Shown: positions 41,789-51,378 of the stretch, piece after piece | Layout: the number at the start of each line of letters is the position of its first letter | How positions within the stretch are numbered: position 1 is the first letter of the stretch | DNA from: Massilia sp. ST3 | GTDB taxonomy: Bacteria; Pseudomonadota; Gammaproteobacteria; Burkholderiales; Burkholderiaceae_D | Direction of reading: 5' to 3' | Length of the DNA stretch: 64,000 nt | Assembly (NCBI RefSeq): GCF_018119405.1 | Contig: NZ_JAGPWC010000017.1 | Coordinates: 1-64,000 of the forward strand | Translations under genes and position numbers: made by a program | The notes under the pieces: generated by a model | What the model was told of the DNA's origin: nothing | The model's database searches: none | Seen by the model: only the letters and a program-made list of their open reading frames with translations

Positions 41789-42625
41789 ATGTACAAGACA
41801 ATATTGGTTCACGTCGACGAAACCGCCCGCTCGGCGCAGCGCACCGAGGTGGCAGCGGCCATGGCGCTGGCCAGCGATGCCCGGCTGATCGGCGTCGCCA
41901 CGACCGGGATTCCCGCCTATCTGTTTCCCACCGACGGCATGGTGGCCGCGGGCCCCCTGGACATCGTACCGCTGGAAGAGGTGCGCAGCCAGGCAGAACG
42001 CTCGCTCGACCTGTTCGAGGCCGCGGCGCGGCGCGCGGGCGTGACCGCGGTCGAACGGCGCTGCTTGGACGAGGATGCGGGCATCGCCATCAGCCTGCAG
42101 TCGCGCTACAGCGACCTGGTTGTCATCAGCCAAGCCTCCCTCGATGAATTCCTGCCGCGCCAGCGCAGCGACTTTCCCGACTACGTGGTGCTGAACGCCG
42201 TCGGGCCGGTGCTGGTCCTCCCGGGCGCCTGGAGCGGAGCCGTTCCCGGCACGCGGGTGGTGGTGGCGTGGAATGGCAGCAAGGAAGCGGCGAGGGCAAT
42301 CGCAAGCTCCCTCCCCGTCCTGCGACAGGCGCGCCAGGTCGACCTGGTCGTGTTCGATCCCGTCAGCACGCGCGGAGCGCATGGACAGGAACCGGGAGCG
42401 GACATGGCCACCTACCTGGCGCAGCATGGCCTGCGGGTCGAGGTCACCGTCACCGGGGCCGGACGCGACGAGGACAGGGCGCTGCTAGCCTTTGCCGCCG
42501 CCAAGGAGGCGGACCTGATCGTCATGGGCGCTTACGGTCGCTCGCGCTTCAGCGAGATCATGCTCGGCGGGATGACGCGCTCGCTCCTGGCGACCTCGAC
42601 CATCCCGCTCTGGATGGCGCATTAA
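41789..42625 (+). CDS. Tandem universal stress protein (UspA) domains
   Basis: A 278-residue protein with two Usp domains, MYKTILVHVDETARSAQRTE at the N terminus and VVVAWNGSKEAARAIASSLP from about residue 157. The second carries VMGAYGRSRFSEIMLGGMTRS, the ATP-binding G-2x-G-9x-G(S/T) motif; the first lacks it (VVISQASLDEFLPRQ). AAAGGAAG precedes the ATG. Usp proteins of this form are induced by oxygen limitation in several proteobacteria, in line with the FNR box upstream. Confidence 0.9.
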   Translation: MYKTILVHVDETARSAQRTEVAAAMALASDARLIGVATTGIPAYLFPTDGMVAAGPLDIVPLEEVRSQAERSLDLFEAAARRAGVTAVERRCLDEDAGIAISLQSRYSDLVVISQASLDEFLPRQRSDFPDYVVLNAVGPVLVLPGAWSGAVPGTRVVVAWNGSKEAARAIASSLPVLRQARQVDLVVFDPVSTRGAHGQEPGADMATYLAQHGLRVEVTVTGAGRDEDRALLAFAAAKEADLIVMGAYGRSRFSEIMLGGMTRSLLATSTIPLWMAH

Positions 42626-42667
42626 GCGGCGGGACCGCCGAGCATGGCGCACGGCTGGACCTGAGCG

Positions 42668-43291
42668 ATGCACATCACCCAGCACCCCACCCATACGCTC
42701 GACCTGCGCGTGCGCGAGCTCGCGCAGCTGTTCAATTCGCTCGATCCCGCACCCTTCCTGAACCGCGACCTCGATCATCTGTGCGAAGCCTTCATCGAGA
42801 GCTGGGCGCTGCCGCTGCCGCTCGACAGCCACCTGCGCCTGGCGATCCATGTCGAGAATCCGGACCTGCCGCACGATGCCGGCGAGATGGTCGCTGATGC
42901 CGTGCATAACTATTACACCTACAAGATCGGACTGGTCCAAGGTGAGCTTGGGCAGCTGCTGCGCCAGGGGCGGACCAGTCTCGCGATCGGCGTCGGCTTC
43001 GTCGCGTCCTGCCTGCTGCTGGCCGAGCTGATCACCGGCCTGGTGCCCGGCCATGGCGGGAAGATTGCGCGCGAAAGCCTCACCATCATCGGCTGGGTGG
43101 CGATGTGGCGCCCGGTGCAGATCTTCCTCTACGACTGGTGGCCACTGAAGCGACGGATCAAGACCTATGAGAACCTGCGGTTCGCGCAGGTAAGCGTCGT
43201 CCCTGCCCCGGCCGCCGGCTCGGCCTCGGCGCTCGAGCATCGGCGCGGGCGAAATGTTCCTGAAAATCTGGTGCCACCGGACAAACTCTGA
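42668..43291 (+). CDS. Hypothetical membrane protein, 207 aa
   Basis: A 207-residue protein starting MHITQHPTHTLDLRVRELAQ. The first half is soluble and contains DPAPFLNRDLDHLCEAFIES. A membrane span lies near residues 100-122 (LAIGVGFVASCLLLAELITG) and a second hydrophobic stretch follows (GWVAMWRPVQIFLYDWWPLK). It is 42 bases after the stress-protein gene and may share its FNR-controlled transcript. I do not recognise a characterised family. Confidence 0.6.
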   Translation: MHITQHPTHTLDLRVRELAQLFNSLDPAPFLNRDLDHLCEAFIESWALPLPLDSHLRLAIHVENPDLPHDAGEMVADAVHNYYTYKIGLVQGELGQLLRQGRTSLAIGVGFVASCLLLAELITGLVPGHGGKIARESLTIIGWVAMWRPVQIFLYDWWPLKRRIKTYENLRFAQVSVVPAPAAGSASALEHRRGRNVPENLVPPDKL

Positions 43292-43434
43292 CCGTAAGCG
43301 AAGCAGGCTGATCGGTCCTACCGAAGTTCTAGCGACCTTCACGCTGAGTGCCAATCATTGCGACGGCTCCCCAGACGCTCTGACTTTTGCTATTCATGAG
43401 GATAAGCAGCACTCAAATACCGGAGCGGAAATGC

Positions 43435-43460
43435 AAATTGCCGGCATTAGCCGGCAATTT
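43435..43460 (-). terminator. Hairpin downstream of the tRNA genes
   Basis: AAATTGCCGGC (43435-43445), loop ATTA and GCCGGCAATTT (43450-43460) form a perfect 11-bp stem. It is downstream of tRNA-Cys on the minus strand and faces the 3' end of the hypothetical gene at 43291, so it may end transcription in both directions. Confidence 0.65.
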
Positions 43461-43480
43461 GTTCATTCTGATTTGGATCA

Positions 43481-43499
43481 ACATCCAATAGCTGGATGT
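43481..43499 (-). other. Small hairpin just 3' of tRNA-Cys
   Basis: ACATCCA and TGGATGT form a 7-bp stem with a 5-base loop, nine bases beyond the CCA end of tRNA-Cys. It could act in 3' processing or in termination together with the stronger hairpin at 43435. Confidence 0.35.
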
Positions 43500-43507
43500 G
43501 TTTAAAC

Positions 43508-43581
43508 TGGAGGCGAGGACGGGAGTCGAACCCGTCTAGACGGCTTTGCAGGCCGCTGCATAACCGCTTTGCTACCTCGCC
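43508..43581 (-). tRNA. tRNA-Cys (GCA)
   Basis: Read on the minus strand, a 74-nt cloverleaf starts GGCGAGGTAGC and ends CCTCGCCT plus encoded CCA. The anticodon GCA lies in the loop CTGCAAA, the T loop is GTTCGACTC, and the discriminator is U as usual for tRNA-Cys. It is the last gene of the leftward group pgsA-tRNA(Gly)x4-tRNA(Cys), an order also known from enterobacteria (pgsA-glyW-cysT). Confidence 0.95.
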
Positions 43582-43658
43582 AGAAGATAGTGTAGATCTG
43601 CTGAGCTGGCGGGTTATGTGCCGCATCAACAGGAGAAGTGAAAGTCTTCTCGGAATTC

Positions 43659-43734
43659 TGGAGCGGGAGAAGAGTCTCGAACTCTCGACCTCAACCTTGG
43701 CAAGGTTGCGCTCTACCAACTGAGCTACTCCCGC
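43659..43734 (-). tRNA. tRNA-Gly (GCC), copy 1
   Basis: A 76-nt cloverleaf on the minus strand, from GCGGGAGTAGCTC to the encoded CCA. Anticodon GCC in CTTGCCAAG; T loop GTTCGAGAC. Identical to the three copies to its right. Separated by 77 bases from tRNA-Cys. Confidence 0.95.
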
Positions 43735-43765
43735 TTAGGAGTACAACGTATTTTTGTAAAACCTT

Positions 43766-43841
43766 TGGAGCGGGAGAAGAGTCTCGAACTCTCGACCTCA
43801 ACCTTGGCAAGGTTGCGCTCTACCAACTGAGCTACTCCCGC
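43766..43841 (-). tRNA. tRNA-Gly (GCC), copy 2
   Basis: 76-nt cloverleaf on the minus strand, anticodon GCC, CCA encoded; same sequence as the other copies. The spacer to copy 1 is 31 bases and differs from the other spacers. Confidence 0.95.
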
Positions 43842-43877
43842 ATTGGAGTCTTACTGTATTGCAGCGCCAGCCTGAAC

Positions 43878-43953
43878 TGGAGCGGGAGAAGAGTCTCGAA
43901 CTCTCGACCTCAACCTTGGCAAGGTTGCGCTCTACCAACTGAGCTACTCCCGC
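43878..43953 (-). tRNA. tRNA-Gly (GCC), copy 3
   Basis: 76-nt cloverleaf on the minus strand, anticodon GCC, CCA encoded; same sequence as the other copies. The spacer to copy 2 is 36 bases. Confidence 0.95.
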
Positions 43954-44015
43954 GTACAAGACACCGATTATCGCAGACTTTTGACATTTATTCAAGATTG
44001 CTGCCTTCTGCAATC

Positions 44016-44091
44016 TGGAGCGGGAGAAGAGTCTCGAACTCTCGACCTCAACCTTGGCAAGGTTGCGCTCTACCAACTGAGCTACTCCCGC
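44016..44091 (-). tRNA. tRNA-Gly (GCC), copy 4
   Basis: 76-nt cloverleaf on the minus strand, anticodon GCC, CCA encoded; same sequence as the other copies. It is the first tRNA after pgsA (86 bases) and 62 bases before copy 3. Confidence 0.95.
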
Positions 44092-44177
44092 TTTGTCTTT
44101 CGTCTGCTGCGATGTTGTCGCAACAGGCAGGCATTATAGAGATTCTATTCTGTACGTCAAGGATGCCACGGAACAAA

Positions 44178-44759
44178 TTACATGGTCCCCGCTTTTTCCT
44201 TGATCAGGGGCCAGGCGCGGCGCAGGTAGTACAGCATCGACCAGACCGTCAGCACGCCGGCGATCCACAGCAGGTACTCGCCCCAGTAGTGGGTGTCGAG
44301 CGTGTCGAGCAGGCGGTCGTGGAACAGCAGCATCGGGATGGCGGTCATCTGCGCGGCGGTCTTGATCTTGCCGAGCGAGCTGACGGCCACCGATTTGCGG
44401 GCGCCGATCTCGGCCATCCATTCGCGCAGGGCCGAGATGGTGATCTCGCGGCCGATGATGATGAAGGCAATGATGGCGTTGACCCGGTCCAGCTGGACCA
44501 GCACCAGCAGCGCACCGGCCACCATCAGCTTGTCGGCCACCGGGTCGAGGAAGGCGCCGAAGGCCGAGGTCTGGTTCCAGCGGCGCGCCAGGTAGCCGTC
44601 GAACCAGTCGGTGACGGCGGCCACGATGAAGACCAGGGTCGCGGCCAGGTTGCGGTCGGCCAGCGGCAGCCAGTGGGTGGGCAGGTAGTAGACACCAACA
44701 ACCAGGGGAATGAGCGCGACGCGTAACCAGGTCAGGAGGATCGGGATGTTGAAAGGCAT
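44178..44759 (-). CDS. pgsA: CDP-diacylglycerol--glycerol-3-phosphate 3-phosphatidyltransferase
   Basis: A 193-residue integral membrane enzyme, [20 protein letters not shown]. The CDP-alcohol phosphotransferase motif is complete: [13 protein letters not shown] followed by [10 protein letters not shown] (residues about 52-80). It makes phosphatidylglycerophosphate at the inner membrane. AGGAGG (minus strand) lies upstream of the ATG. It stands between uvrC and the glycine tRNAs, the order also seen in enterobacteria. Confidence 0.95.
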   Translation of the reverse strand: MPFNIPILLTWLRVALIPLVVGVYYLPTHWLPLADRNLAATLVFIVAAVTDWFDGYLARRWNQTSAFGAFLDPVADKLMVAGALLVLVQLDRVNAIIAFIIIGREITISALREWMAEIGARKSVAVSSLGKIKTAAQMTAIPMLLFHDRLLDTLDTHYWGEYLLWIAGVLTVWSMLYYLRRAWPLIKEKAGTM

Positions 44760-44877
44760 ATGGTAACGGCTGAATACCGCGAAAAGTGCTTGCGCCGCTA
44801 GTCTACATGGGTATTGCTTGTTGGACTAGGTAGCTCGTCTGTATGGGGTGGAAGGATGCGGGGTGGGTGGGCTGGCA

Positions 44878-44988
44878 AACCTGGGTCCCCGCCTGCGCGG
44901 GGATGACGTTTGAACGCAGCGGACTACGGACGTAGTACATGCCCACAGCTTAGAAACCGTCATCCCCGCGCAGGCGGGGACCCAGGTT
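44878..44988. repeat. Long inverted repeat (31-bp arms), dispersed intergenic element type
   Basis: Arms 44878-44908 and 44958-44988 are perfect reverse complements; each arm contains its own small palindrome (CCCCGC ... GCGGGG). The 49-base centre is not repetitive. The arm wording (CCTGGGTCCCCGC, GGGGATGACG) is like REP-type elements common between genes in many Proteobacteria. It fills most of the gap between pgsA and uvrC (44760-45039), which holds no gene. Confidence 0.8.
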
Positions 44989-45003
44989 AGTCGCGCAGCC
45001 GAC

Positions 45004-45031
45004 AAATAAAAACCGGGGCATACGCCCCGGT
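45004..45031 (-). terminator. Rho-independent terminator of uvrC
   Basis: On the minus strand ACCGGGGC, loop GTAT, GCCCCGGT is followed by TTTTTATTT. The stem starts 9 bases after the uvrC stop codon. Confidence 0.85.
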
Positions 45032-45039
45032 CCCCGACA

Positions 45040-47127
45040 TCAATGCAGCTGCCGGTAAATCTCCTCCGCCAGCGTGCTCGAGATCCCCTCCACAGTCATC
45101 AGGTCCTCCACGCTGGCGTCGATCACCCCGCGCAGCCCGCCGAAGCGCGCCAGCAGCTTCTGGCGGCGCTTGGCGCCGATGCCTTCGATCTCTTCCAGGC
45201 GCGAAGCCTGGCGGGCCTTGGCGCGCTTGGCGCGCATGCCGGTGATCGCGAAGCGGTGCGCCTCGTCGCGGATCATGGCCACCAGCATCAGCGCGGCCGA
45301 TTCCTTGCCCAGCTCCTTGGGCGCGCGGCCGTCGGCGAAGATCAGGGTCTCCAGGCCCACGCGGCGGCCCTCCCCTTTCGCCACGCCGACGATCATCGAG
45401 ATGTCCAGGCCCAGCTCCTCGAACACCTGGCGCGCCATCTCGACCTGGCCCTTGCCGCCGTCCACCAGCACGATGTCGGGCATCACGCCCTCGCCGTTGG
45501 CCACGCGCTCATAGCGGCGGGTGAGCACCTGGCGCATCGCGGCGTAGTCGTCGCCCGGGGTGATGCCGTTGATGTTGAAGCGGCGATATTCGCCGTTCTG
45601 CATCTGGTGGTGGTGGAACACCACGCACGAGGCCTGGGTCGCCTCGCCCGCCGTGTGGCTGATGTCGAAGCATTCGATGCGCAGGGCTTCCAGGTCCTCG
45701 TTCTCGATTTCCAGCACGTCGGCCAGGGCCGTGGTGCGGGCCTGCTGCGAACCTTGTTCCGACAGCAGCCGCGCCAGTGCGATCTCGGCGCCCTTGCAGG
45801 CCATCTCCAGCCACTGGCGGCGCTGGCCCTGCGGCTGGAACACCAGGTTGATGCGGTGCCCGCACTGCTCGGCCAGGGCCATGATCAGCTCCGGCTGGTC
45901 GAACTCGATGTTCAGGATCAGGGTGCCGGGGATGAACTGGCCCGCGTAGTGCTGGGCCAGGAAGGCGCACAGCACCTCGACCTCGATCGGGCATTCCCCG
46001 AGCGACTCGCCGACATGGGTCGGGAAGTAGGCGCGGTCGCCCAGGTGGCGTCCTCCGCGCACCATGGCCAGGTTGACGCACGCGCGGCCGCCCTGCACGG
46101 TGACGGCGATCACGTCGACGTCGGCGTCGCCGGTAGTCTCCATGCTCTGGGCGTGCAGCACCTTCGACAAGGCCTGGATCTGGTTGCGGATCGCGGCCGC
46201 CTTCTCGAACTTGAGCTCCATGGCGAAGCCCTGCATCTTCTGCTCCAGGTCCTGCAGCACCTCGGTCTGGCGCCCGCGCAGGAAGCGCGCGGCGTTGTCG
46301 ACGTCGCGCTTGTAGTCCTCGGGGGCGACCAGGTTGACGCAGGGCGCGCTGCAGCGGCCGATCTGGTGCAGCAGGCAGGGACGCGTGCGGTTGCTGTAGA
46401 CGCTGTCCTCGCAGGTGCGCAGCATGAACACCTTCTGCAGCAGCTGCATCGATTCCTTGGCCGCCCAGCCGCTCGGGAACGGCCCGAAGTACTGGTTCTT
46501 CTTGTCCAGCGCGCCGCGGTAGTAGGACATGCGCGGCGCGTCCCCGCCGGAGATCTTGATGTAGGGGTAGGACTTATCGTCGCGGAACAGGATGTTGTAG
46601 CGCGGCTTGAGGGTCTTGATCAGGTTGTTTTCCAGGATCAGGGCCTCGGCCTCGCTGCTGGTCACCGTCGTTTCCAGGTTCGCGATCTGCGACACCATCA
46701 TCGCGATGCGCGGGCTCGACAGGGTCTTCTGGAAGTAGCTCGACACCCGTTTCTTGAGGTTGCGCGCCTTGCCGACGTAGAGCACCCCCTGGTTGGCGTC
46801 GAGATAGCGGTAGACGCCCGGCAGGTCTGGCAGCTTGGCGACCGTCGCCAGCACCTGCTCGCGCGCCGAGGCGCTGGGCTGCACGCCCTCGCTGGCGTCC
46901 TTGCTGATGGTGGCGGCCATTTCTTCCTTGCGCGCCTGCCATGCGTCGGGACGCACGCGCGGCGCCGAGGCGTCCTTGGCCTTGGCCTTGCCGGCGCGTG
47001 CGGGCTTGGCGGGGACGGCCGGCATGGCCGCGCCCGAGGCGGCCGCATAGGCGACCGGCGCTTCCGCTACTTCCTTGGATGGCGCCGGCTGCTCCGGCGG
47101 GACTGGGGGCTGTACTTCCTTGGTCAC
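45040..47127 (-). CDS. uvrC: Excinuclease ABC subunit UvrC
   Basis: A 695-residue nucleotide-excision-repair nuclease. The GIY-YIG domain begins near residue 96 ([34 protein letters not shown]); then a Cys-rich part ([13 protein letters not shown]), a UVR domain for UvrB contact, the RNase H-like nuclease ([27 protein letters not shown]) and C-terminal helix-hairpin-helix motifs. The first 90 or so residues are an Ala/Pro/Lys-rich extension not seen in typical 600-residue UvrC; a later start is possible but no better ribosome site was identified. It makes the two incisions around DNA lesions. Confidence 0.94.
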   Translation of the reverse strand: MTKEVQPPVPPEQPAPSKEVAEAPVAYAAASGAAMPAVPAKPARAGKAKAKDASAPRVRPDAWQARKEEMAATISKDASEGVQPSASAREQVLATVAKLPDLPGVYRYLDANQGVLYVGKARNLKKRVSSYFQKTLSSPRIAMMVSQIANLETTVTSSEAEALILENNLIKTLKPRYNILFRDDKSYPYIKISGGDAPRMSYYRGALDKKNQYFGPFPSGWAAKESMQLLQKVFMLRTCEDSVYSNRTRPCLLHQIGRCSAPCVNLVAPEDYKRDVDNAARFLRGRQTEVLQDLEQKMQGFAMELKFEKAAAIRNQIQALSKVLHAQSMETTGDADVDVIAVTVQGGRACVNLAMVRGGRHLGDRAYFPTHVGESLGECPIEVEVLCAFLAQHYAGQFIPGTLILNIEFDQPELIMALAEQCGHRINLVFQPQGQRRQWLEMACKGAEIALARLLSEQGSQQARTTALADVLEIENEDLEALRIECFDISHTAGEATQASCVVFHHHQMQNGEYRRFNINGITPGDDYAAMRQVLTRRYERVANGEGVMPDIVLVDGGKGQVEMARQVFEELGLDISMIVGVAKGEGRRVGLETLIFADGRAPKELGKESAALMLVAMIRDEAHRFAITGMRAKRAKARQASRLEEIEGIGAKRRQKLLARFGGLRGVIDASVEDLMTVEGISSTLAEEIYRQLH

Positions 47128-47134
47128 TTGCGTT

Positions 47135-47536
47135 CTACTCGGTTGGGGCCTGGGTCACGATCACGAAGGCGACGCCGTAGTCGGCTTCGTCGCTGATCGA
47201 GACCTGGGCGCTGAGGCGGTTGGCGCGCATGAATTCTTCCAGGGCGCCGCTGCAGACGATCATCGGCTTGCCGCTCGGGGCGTTCAGCATCTGCATCGAG
47301 CGCCAGGTCATGGGCATGCGCATGCCCAGGCCGATGGCTTTCGAGAACGCTTCCTTGGCCGAGAACCGGGTGGCCAGGAAGCGCAGGCCGCGCACGGCGT
47401 TCTTGGCGCTGCGCGCGTGGTATTTTTCCAGTTCCTGCGGGCCGAGGATCTTCTCGGCGAAGCGCGGGCCGCTGCGTGCGAGGGCGGCCTCGACACGCGA
47501 GATCTGGACGATGTCGGTGCCGATGCCGTAGATCAC
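47135..47536 (-). CDS. acpS: Holo-[acyl-carrier-protein] synthase
   Basis: A 133-residue 4'-phosphopantetheinyl transferase. GTG 47536 is preferred: it gives [20 protein letters not shown], the usual start, and GGGAG lies seven bases upstream; an ATG at 47560 would overlap pdxJ. The metal-binding Asp is in GIGTDIV and the Glu in [13 protein letters not shown]. It activates AcpP and could also serve the ACP of the polysaccharide locus. One base separates it from the pdxJ stop. Confidence 0.93.
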   Translation of the reverse strand: MIYGIGTDIVQISRVEAALARSGPRFAEKILGPQELEKYHARSAKNAVRGLRFLATRFSAKEAFSKAIGLGMRMPMTWRSMQMLNAPSGKPMIVCSGALEEFMRANRLSAQVSISDEADYGVAFVIVTQAPTE

Positions 47537-47537
47537 G

Positions 47538-48317
47538 TCAGGCTCCCGCTTTTCCCGCATATTGAACACCGAGGCGGGCGGCGACCATGATCGCCTTCAT
47601 CTCGCGCACCGCGTTCTCCCAACCCGCGAACAGGGCGTGAGCGACGATCGCGTGGCCGATGTTCAGCTCGTGGATGTCGCGGATCGCGGCCACCGGCTGC
47701 ACATTGGTGTAATGCAGGCCGTGGCCCGCGTTCACGCGCAGGCCGCGCGTGACGCCGGCGTGCACGCCCGCCTTGATGCGCTCCAGTTCGCGCAGGGCTT
47801 CCTCGCCCTCCGCTTCGGCATAGCGGCCGGTGTGCAGCTCGATCACGGTGGCGCCGACCGCGCGCGAGGCCTCGATCTGCTGTTCGTCGGCGTCGATGAA
47901 GAGCGAGACGCGGATGCCTTCCGCCTTGAGCTGCCGGACGGCCGCCTCGACTTCCTTATAGTGGCGCACCACGTCCAGGCCGCCTTCGGTGGTGACTTCC
48001 TCGCGCCGCTCCGGCACCAGGCAGACGTCCTGGGGCTTCACCTGGCAGGCGAAGTCGATCATCTCGCGCGTCACCGCCGCTTCCAGGTTCATGCGGGTGG
48101 CCAGCTGCGGGCGCAGGGCCAGCACGTCGGCGTCCTTGATGTGGCGGCGGTCCTCGCGCAGGTGCAGGGTGATCAGGTCGGCGCCCGCCTGCTCGGCCAG
48201 CAGCGCGGCGCGGATCGGGTCCGGATACACGGTGCCGCGGGCATTGCGCACGGTGGCGATGTGGTCGATGTTCACGCCCAGGTCGATTACCGGGCCGGCG
48301 GGGTGCAGGAAGCTCAT
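47538..48317 (-). CDS. pdxJ: Pyridoxine 5'-phosphate synthase
   Basis: A 259-residue TIM-barrel enzyme. ATG 48317 gives [20 protein letters not shown]. Conserved segments are [52 protein letters not shown] and [13 protein letters not shown]-like residues ([14 protein letters not shown]). It condenses aminoacetone phosphate with deoxyxylulose phosphate in vitamin B6 synthesis. It follows recO by eight bases and precedes acpS in the usual order. Confidence 0.95.
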   Translation of the reverse strand: MSFLHPAGPVIDLGVNIDHIATVRNARGTVYPDPIRAALLAEQAGADLITLHLREDRRHIKDADVLALRPQLATRMNLEAAVTREMIDFACQVKPQDVCLVPERREEVTTEGGLDVVRHYKEVEAAVRQLKAEGIRVSLFIDADEQQIEASRAVGATVIELHTGRYAEAEGEEALRELERIKAGVHAGVTRGLRVNAGHGLHYTNVQPVAAIRDIHELNIGHAIVAHALFAGWENAVREMKAIMVAARLGVQYAGKAGA

Positions 48318-48325
48318 AGTATTGT

Positions 48326-49177
48326 TTATAACTGCATCAAATCGATCAAAATCTGGCGCGTATTGAGCGGCTGCCCGCCCAGGTGGTGCGCCAGCAGGAA
48401 GCGCATCAGCTGCTTGCTTTGCGCCTGGGTGGCCGGGTCCTCGTAGTCTTCGCGCTCCATGTCGAGCAGGCATTTTCCGCTCACCACGGGCCAGACGTCG
48501 CTGACAAGCGCGGAGCGCGGACCGCGTTCGGGGTCGATCACGTAGCTTCCGGCCGGCTCGACCGGCGCGCGCGTGGTCGTGCAACGGCCCAGGTCGGCGG
48601 CGACGCCAGTTTCCTTAAGTAAGGCCCTTTCGAACTTTCGCAAGACGATTTGCGCGGGTTCGCCGTGGGCCAGCTGGTTCAGGGTAGAAACGTAGTGGTC
48701 GAACAGGGCCGGATGCTTGTCGTCGCGCGCCAGCAGCTTGACCAATAGTTCGTTCAGGTAGAAGCCGCACAGCAGCGCGGTCTTTTCCAGGGGCAGCATG
48801 CCGCCCACCCATTCGGCGTCGATCAGGGTGCGCAGCTCGGACTTGCCGCTGAAGGAGACCGAGAGCGGCTGGAAGGTCTGCAGGACGCCGCGCAGCTTCG
48901 ACAGCGGGCGTTTGGCGCCCTTGGCCACCAGGCCCACGCGGCCGTGGTCGCGCGTGAACATGTCGACGATGAGGCTGGTTTCCTTGTAGGGATAGCTGTG
49001 AAGCACGAAGCCGGGCTGGCCCGCCACCCTGCCCTCGCGCACCGGGGTGCGCGGCTTGATGCGCCGGTCCGGCTGCTGGGCGGTCTGTGCCGCAGGCTGT
49101 CCTGCGGGCACAGGTGCGTCCGCCGCGGGCGGCGCCATCAGTTCGTGCGCGTCGTCGAGGTCGTCGTTGGTGGGCAT
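48326..49177 (-). CDS. recO: DNA repair protein RecO
   Basis: A 283-residue protein. The OB-fold begins only near residue 48 ([20 protein letters not shown]) and continues with [20 protein letters not shown]. The first 45 residues are Ala/Pro/Gln-rich and look like a lineage extension. RecO works with RecF and RecR to load RecA on SSB-coated DNA. It is in the group rnc-era-recO-pdxJ-acpS, the common order. Confidence 0.92.
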   Translation of the reverse strand: MPTNDDLDDAHELMAPPAADAPVPAGQPAAQTAQQPDRRIKPRTPVREGRVAGQPGFVLHSYPYKETSLIVDMFTRDHGRVGLVAKGAKRPLSKLRGVLQTFQPLSVSFSGKSELRTLIDAEWVGGMLPLEKTALLCGFYLNELLVKLLARDDKHPALFDHYVSTLNQLAHGEPAQIVLRKFERALLKETGVAADLGRCTTTRAPVEPAGSYVIDPERGPRSALVSDVWPVVSGKCLLDMEREDYEDPATQAQSKQLMRFLLAHHLGGQPLNTRQILIDLMQL

Positions 49178-49204
49178 GGGTGCGTGGCGGTCCCCCTGCG
49201 GCGC

Positions 49205-50101
49205 TTACTCGTAGCCGTAGGCGCGCAGGCCCGCTTCGTTGTCGGCCCAGCCGGACTTGACCTTGACCCAGATCTCCAGGTACACGGGGCCGCCGAACAG
49301 CTTTTCCATGTCCAGGCGCGACTGGGTCGAGATCTCCTTCAGGCGGGCGCCCTTGTTACCGATGATCATGGACTTGTGCGTGTCGCGCTCGACCAGGATG
49401 GCGGCGAAGATGCGGCGCAGGTTGCCTTCCTGCTCGAACTGTTCGATCAGGACCGTGCTGGTATAGGGCAGCTCGTCGCCCAGCAGGCGGAACACCTTTT
49501 CGCGCACGATCTCGGCGGCCAGGAATTTCTCGCTGCGGTCGGTGATGTCGTCCGGCCCGAAGATCGGCTCGTTCTCCGGCAGGTGGCGCTTGATCTCGTT
49601 TTCGAGGGCGTCGACCTGGAAGCGCAGCTTGGCCGAGACCGGCACCACGGCGGCGAAGTCGCGCAGCGCCGCGATCTTCTGCGCGAAGGGCATCAGCACC
49701 GCCTTGTCCTTGATGCGGTCGGACTTGTTGATCACCAGGACCACCGGCACGTTCTTCGGCAGGAGGTTCAGCACCTGCTCGTCGGCCGGGCCGAAGGTGC
49801 CGGCTTCGACCAGGAACAGGATCACGTCGGACGAAGTCAGCGTGTTCGAGACGGTCTTGTTGAGCGTCTTGTTCAGGGCGTTGGCATGGCGGGTCTGGAA
49901 GCCCGGGGTGTCGACGTAGATGTACTGGGCGTCGTCGCGGGTCTGGATGCCGGTGATGCGGTGGCGCGTGGTCTGCGCCTTGCGCGAGGTGATCGACACC
50001 TTGGCGCCGATCAGCACGTTCATCAGGGTCGACTTGCCGACGTTGGGGCGGCCGACGATGGCGATGTAGCCACAGCGGAAAGCTTCTTGGGTGCTGCTCA
50101 T
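49205..50101 (-). CDS. era: GTPase Era
   Basis: A 298-residue ribosome-associated GTPase. ATG 50101 overlaps the rnc stop (ATGA) and gives [21 protein letters not shown] motifs are GRPNVGKST, the DTPG of VDTPGFQ, and NKSD; the C-terminal KH domain is marked by [17 protein letters not shown]. It aids 16S rRNA 3'-end maturation and 30S assembly. Confidence 0.96.
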   Translation of the reverse strand: MSSTQEAFRCGYIAIVGRPNVGKSTLMNVLIGAKVSITSRKAQTTRHRITGIQTRDDAQYIYVDTPGFQTRHANALNKTLNKTVSNTLTSSDVILFLVEAGTFGPADEQVLNLLPKNVPVVLVINKSDRIKDKAVLMPFAQKIAALRDFAAVVPVSAKLRFQVDALENEIKRHLPENEPIFGPDDITDRSEKFLAAEIVREKVFRLLGDELPYTSTVLIEQFEQEGNLRRIFAAILVERDTHKSMIIGNKGARLKEISTQSRLDMEKLFGGPVYLEIWVKVKSGWADNEAGLRAYGYE

Positions 50102-50901
50102 GAGGTGGTTCCTGGTTGTTCTGGTGGCGCCGCGGCTTGCGCCGGGCTGTCGCTCTGGACGGTCGCGATGCCCGCCAGCTTGAGCTGGGCGGCGCGGGGT
50201 TTGGTCTTGCGGCCGCCGGCCGGCTTGTTCAGGGCCTGCTGGGCGACTTCGAGGGCGAGGCGCGCGGCGGCCTGCTCGCCGGCGCGGCGGCTGCCGCCGC
50301 GGCCGAAGACCTGGATGTTCAGCTTGGGCACCAGGCATTCGACTTCGAATTCCTGGCTGTGGGCGGCGCCATGGGTGGCGACCACGTTATAGGTCGGCAG
50401 CGAGATCTTCTTGCTCTGCAAAAATTCCTGCAGCAGGGTCTTGGCGTCCTTGCCCAGGGTGGACGGATCGACCGTTTCCAGCAGCGGAATGTAGAAGGCG
50501 CGGATCACGTCGCGCGCGGCGTCGAAGCCGGTATCGAGGAAGATCGCGCCCAGCAGCGCTTCCAGGGTGTCGGCCAGGATCGATGGGCGGCGGAAGCCGC
50601 CCGACTTGAGCTCGCCCTCGCCCAGGCGCAGGAACTGCGACAGTTCCAGTTTCTGGGCGATCTCGAACAGCGCCTGCTGCTTGACGAGGTTGGCGCGCAG
50701 GCGCGACAAATCGCCTTCGTCGAGGGTGGTGAAGCGTTCGTACAGGATCGATGCCACGACGCAGTTCAGGATCGAGTCGCCCAGGAATTCCAGGCGCTCG
50801 TTATGCAAACTGCTGTGGCTACGGTGGGTCAGGGCTTGCTGAAGCAGCCCGGCATCCCGAAACGTATACCCCAAGCGTGTTTGCAATAACTGAAGATTCA
50901 T
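50098..50901 (-). CDS. rnc: Ribonuclease III
   Basis: A 267-residue double-stranded-RNA nuclease. The signature [18 protein letters not shown] holds the metal-binding residues; [20 protein letters not shown] is the second acidic block. A double-stranded-RNA-binding domain follows (about residues 155-225). The last 40 residues are a variable Lys/Ala/Pro-rich tail. It processes rRNA and regulates mRNAs. Coupled to era. Confidence 0.95.
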   Translation of the reverse strand: MNLQLLQTRLGYTFRDAGLLQQALTHRSHSSLHNERLEFLGDSILNCVVASILYERFTTLDEGDLSRLRANLVKQQALFEIAQKLELSQFLRLGEGELKSGGFRRPSILADTLEALLGAIFLDTGFDAARDVIRAFYIPLLETVDPSTLGKDAKTLLQEFLQSKKISLPTYNVVATHGAAHSQEFEVECLVPKLNIQVFGRGGSRRAGEQAAARLALEVAQQALNKPAGGRKTKPRAAQLKLAGIATVQSDSPAQAAAPPEQPGTTS

Positions 50902-50948
50902 TGTCGATGCCGTCTCTCGCCCGGCCTGCGCCGGGTCCTTTCGTGTTT

Positions 50949-51362
50949 TTACTGGGGCGCGTCGGCTGCCGCCGCCACGCCGCTTGGGTCGGTGGTCCCG
51001 GCGAAGTCGATCACGAGGCTGACATTGCCCGCCAGCGGCACCCGCTTTTCGTAGGCAAAGCTGACTTCCGGCTCGCCGCCGTCGCGCGTGATCACCAGGT
51101 CGCGGCCGCGCACGGCGTCGACGTCATTGATGCCGGCGTTGCGGTCGAAGGCCGCCTGCATCTCGCGCACCGTGCCGCCCGCTTCCTTGGCCTTGACGAT
51201 GGCGTCCTTGACCGCGTTGTATTCAAGATAAGCCGGGATCAACTTGAGGGCGAAGACCGCCACGATGCCGATCACGACCAGTACCAGGATCAGGCCGGTC
51301 AGGGACACGCCCCGCTCGGCGCCCACGACATACTGCTTGCTGCTTACCTTGCTTACCTGCAT
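50949..51362 (-). CDS. DUF4845 membrane-anchored protein
   Basis: A 137-residue protein, from ATG 51362 ([20 protein letters not shown]), with one N-terminal membrane span ([20 protein letters not shown]) and a periplasmic part with [20 protein letters not shown]. It matches the DUF4845 family found between lepB and rnc in many betaproteobacteria. The pilin-like N terminus is typical of the family. Function is unknown. It lies 16 bases after lepB. Confidence 0.85.
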   Translation of the reverse strand: MQVSKVSSKQYVVGAERGVSLTGLILVLVVIGIVAVFALKLIPAYLEYNAVKDAIVKAKEAGGTVREMQAAFDRNAGINDVDAVRGRDLVITRDGGEPEVSFAYEKRVPLAGNVSLVIDFAGTTDPSGVAAAADAPQ

Positions 51363-51378
51363 GTTTGCGCTCCCCGCG

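Noticed and set aside
43292-43507. A short rightward frame between the hypothetical membrane protein and tRNA-Cys
   Set aside because: It crosses the terminator hairpin, has no ribosome site and no similarity; the stretch is better read as a 3' untranslated region with two hairpins.
43659-44091. CRISPR-like array of 76-nt repeats with short spacers
   Set aside because: Each repeat folds as tRNA-Gly with anticodon GCC and encoded CCA; there are no cas genes.
43638-44726. A long rightward open frame with repeated blocks resembling WSGRRVSNSRPQPWQGC
   Set aside because: The repeated peptide is the antisense translation of the four tRNA-Gly genes, and the rest is the reverse of pgsA; it is not a protein gene.
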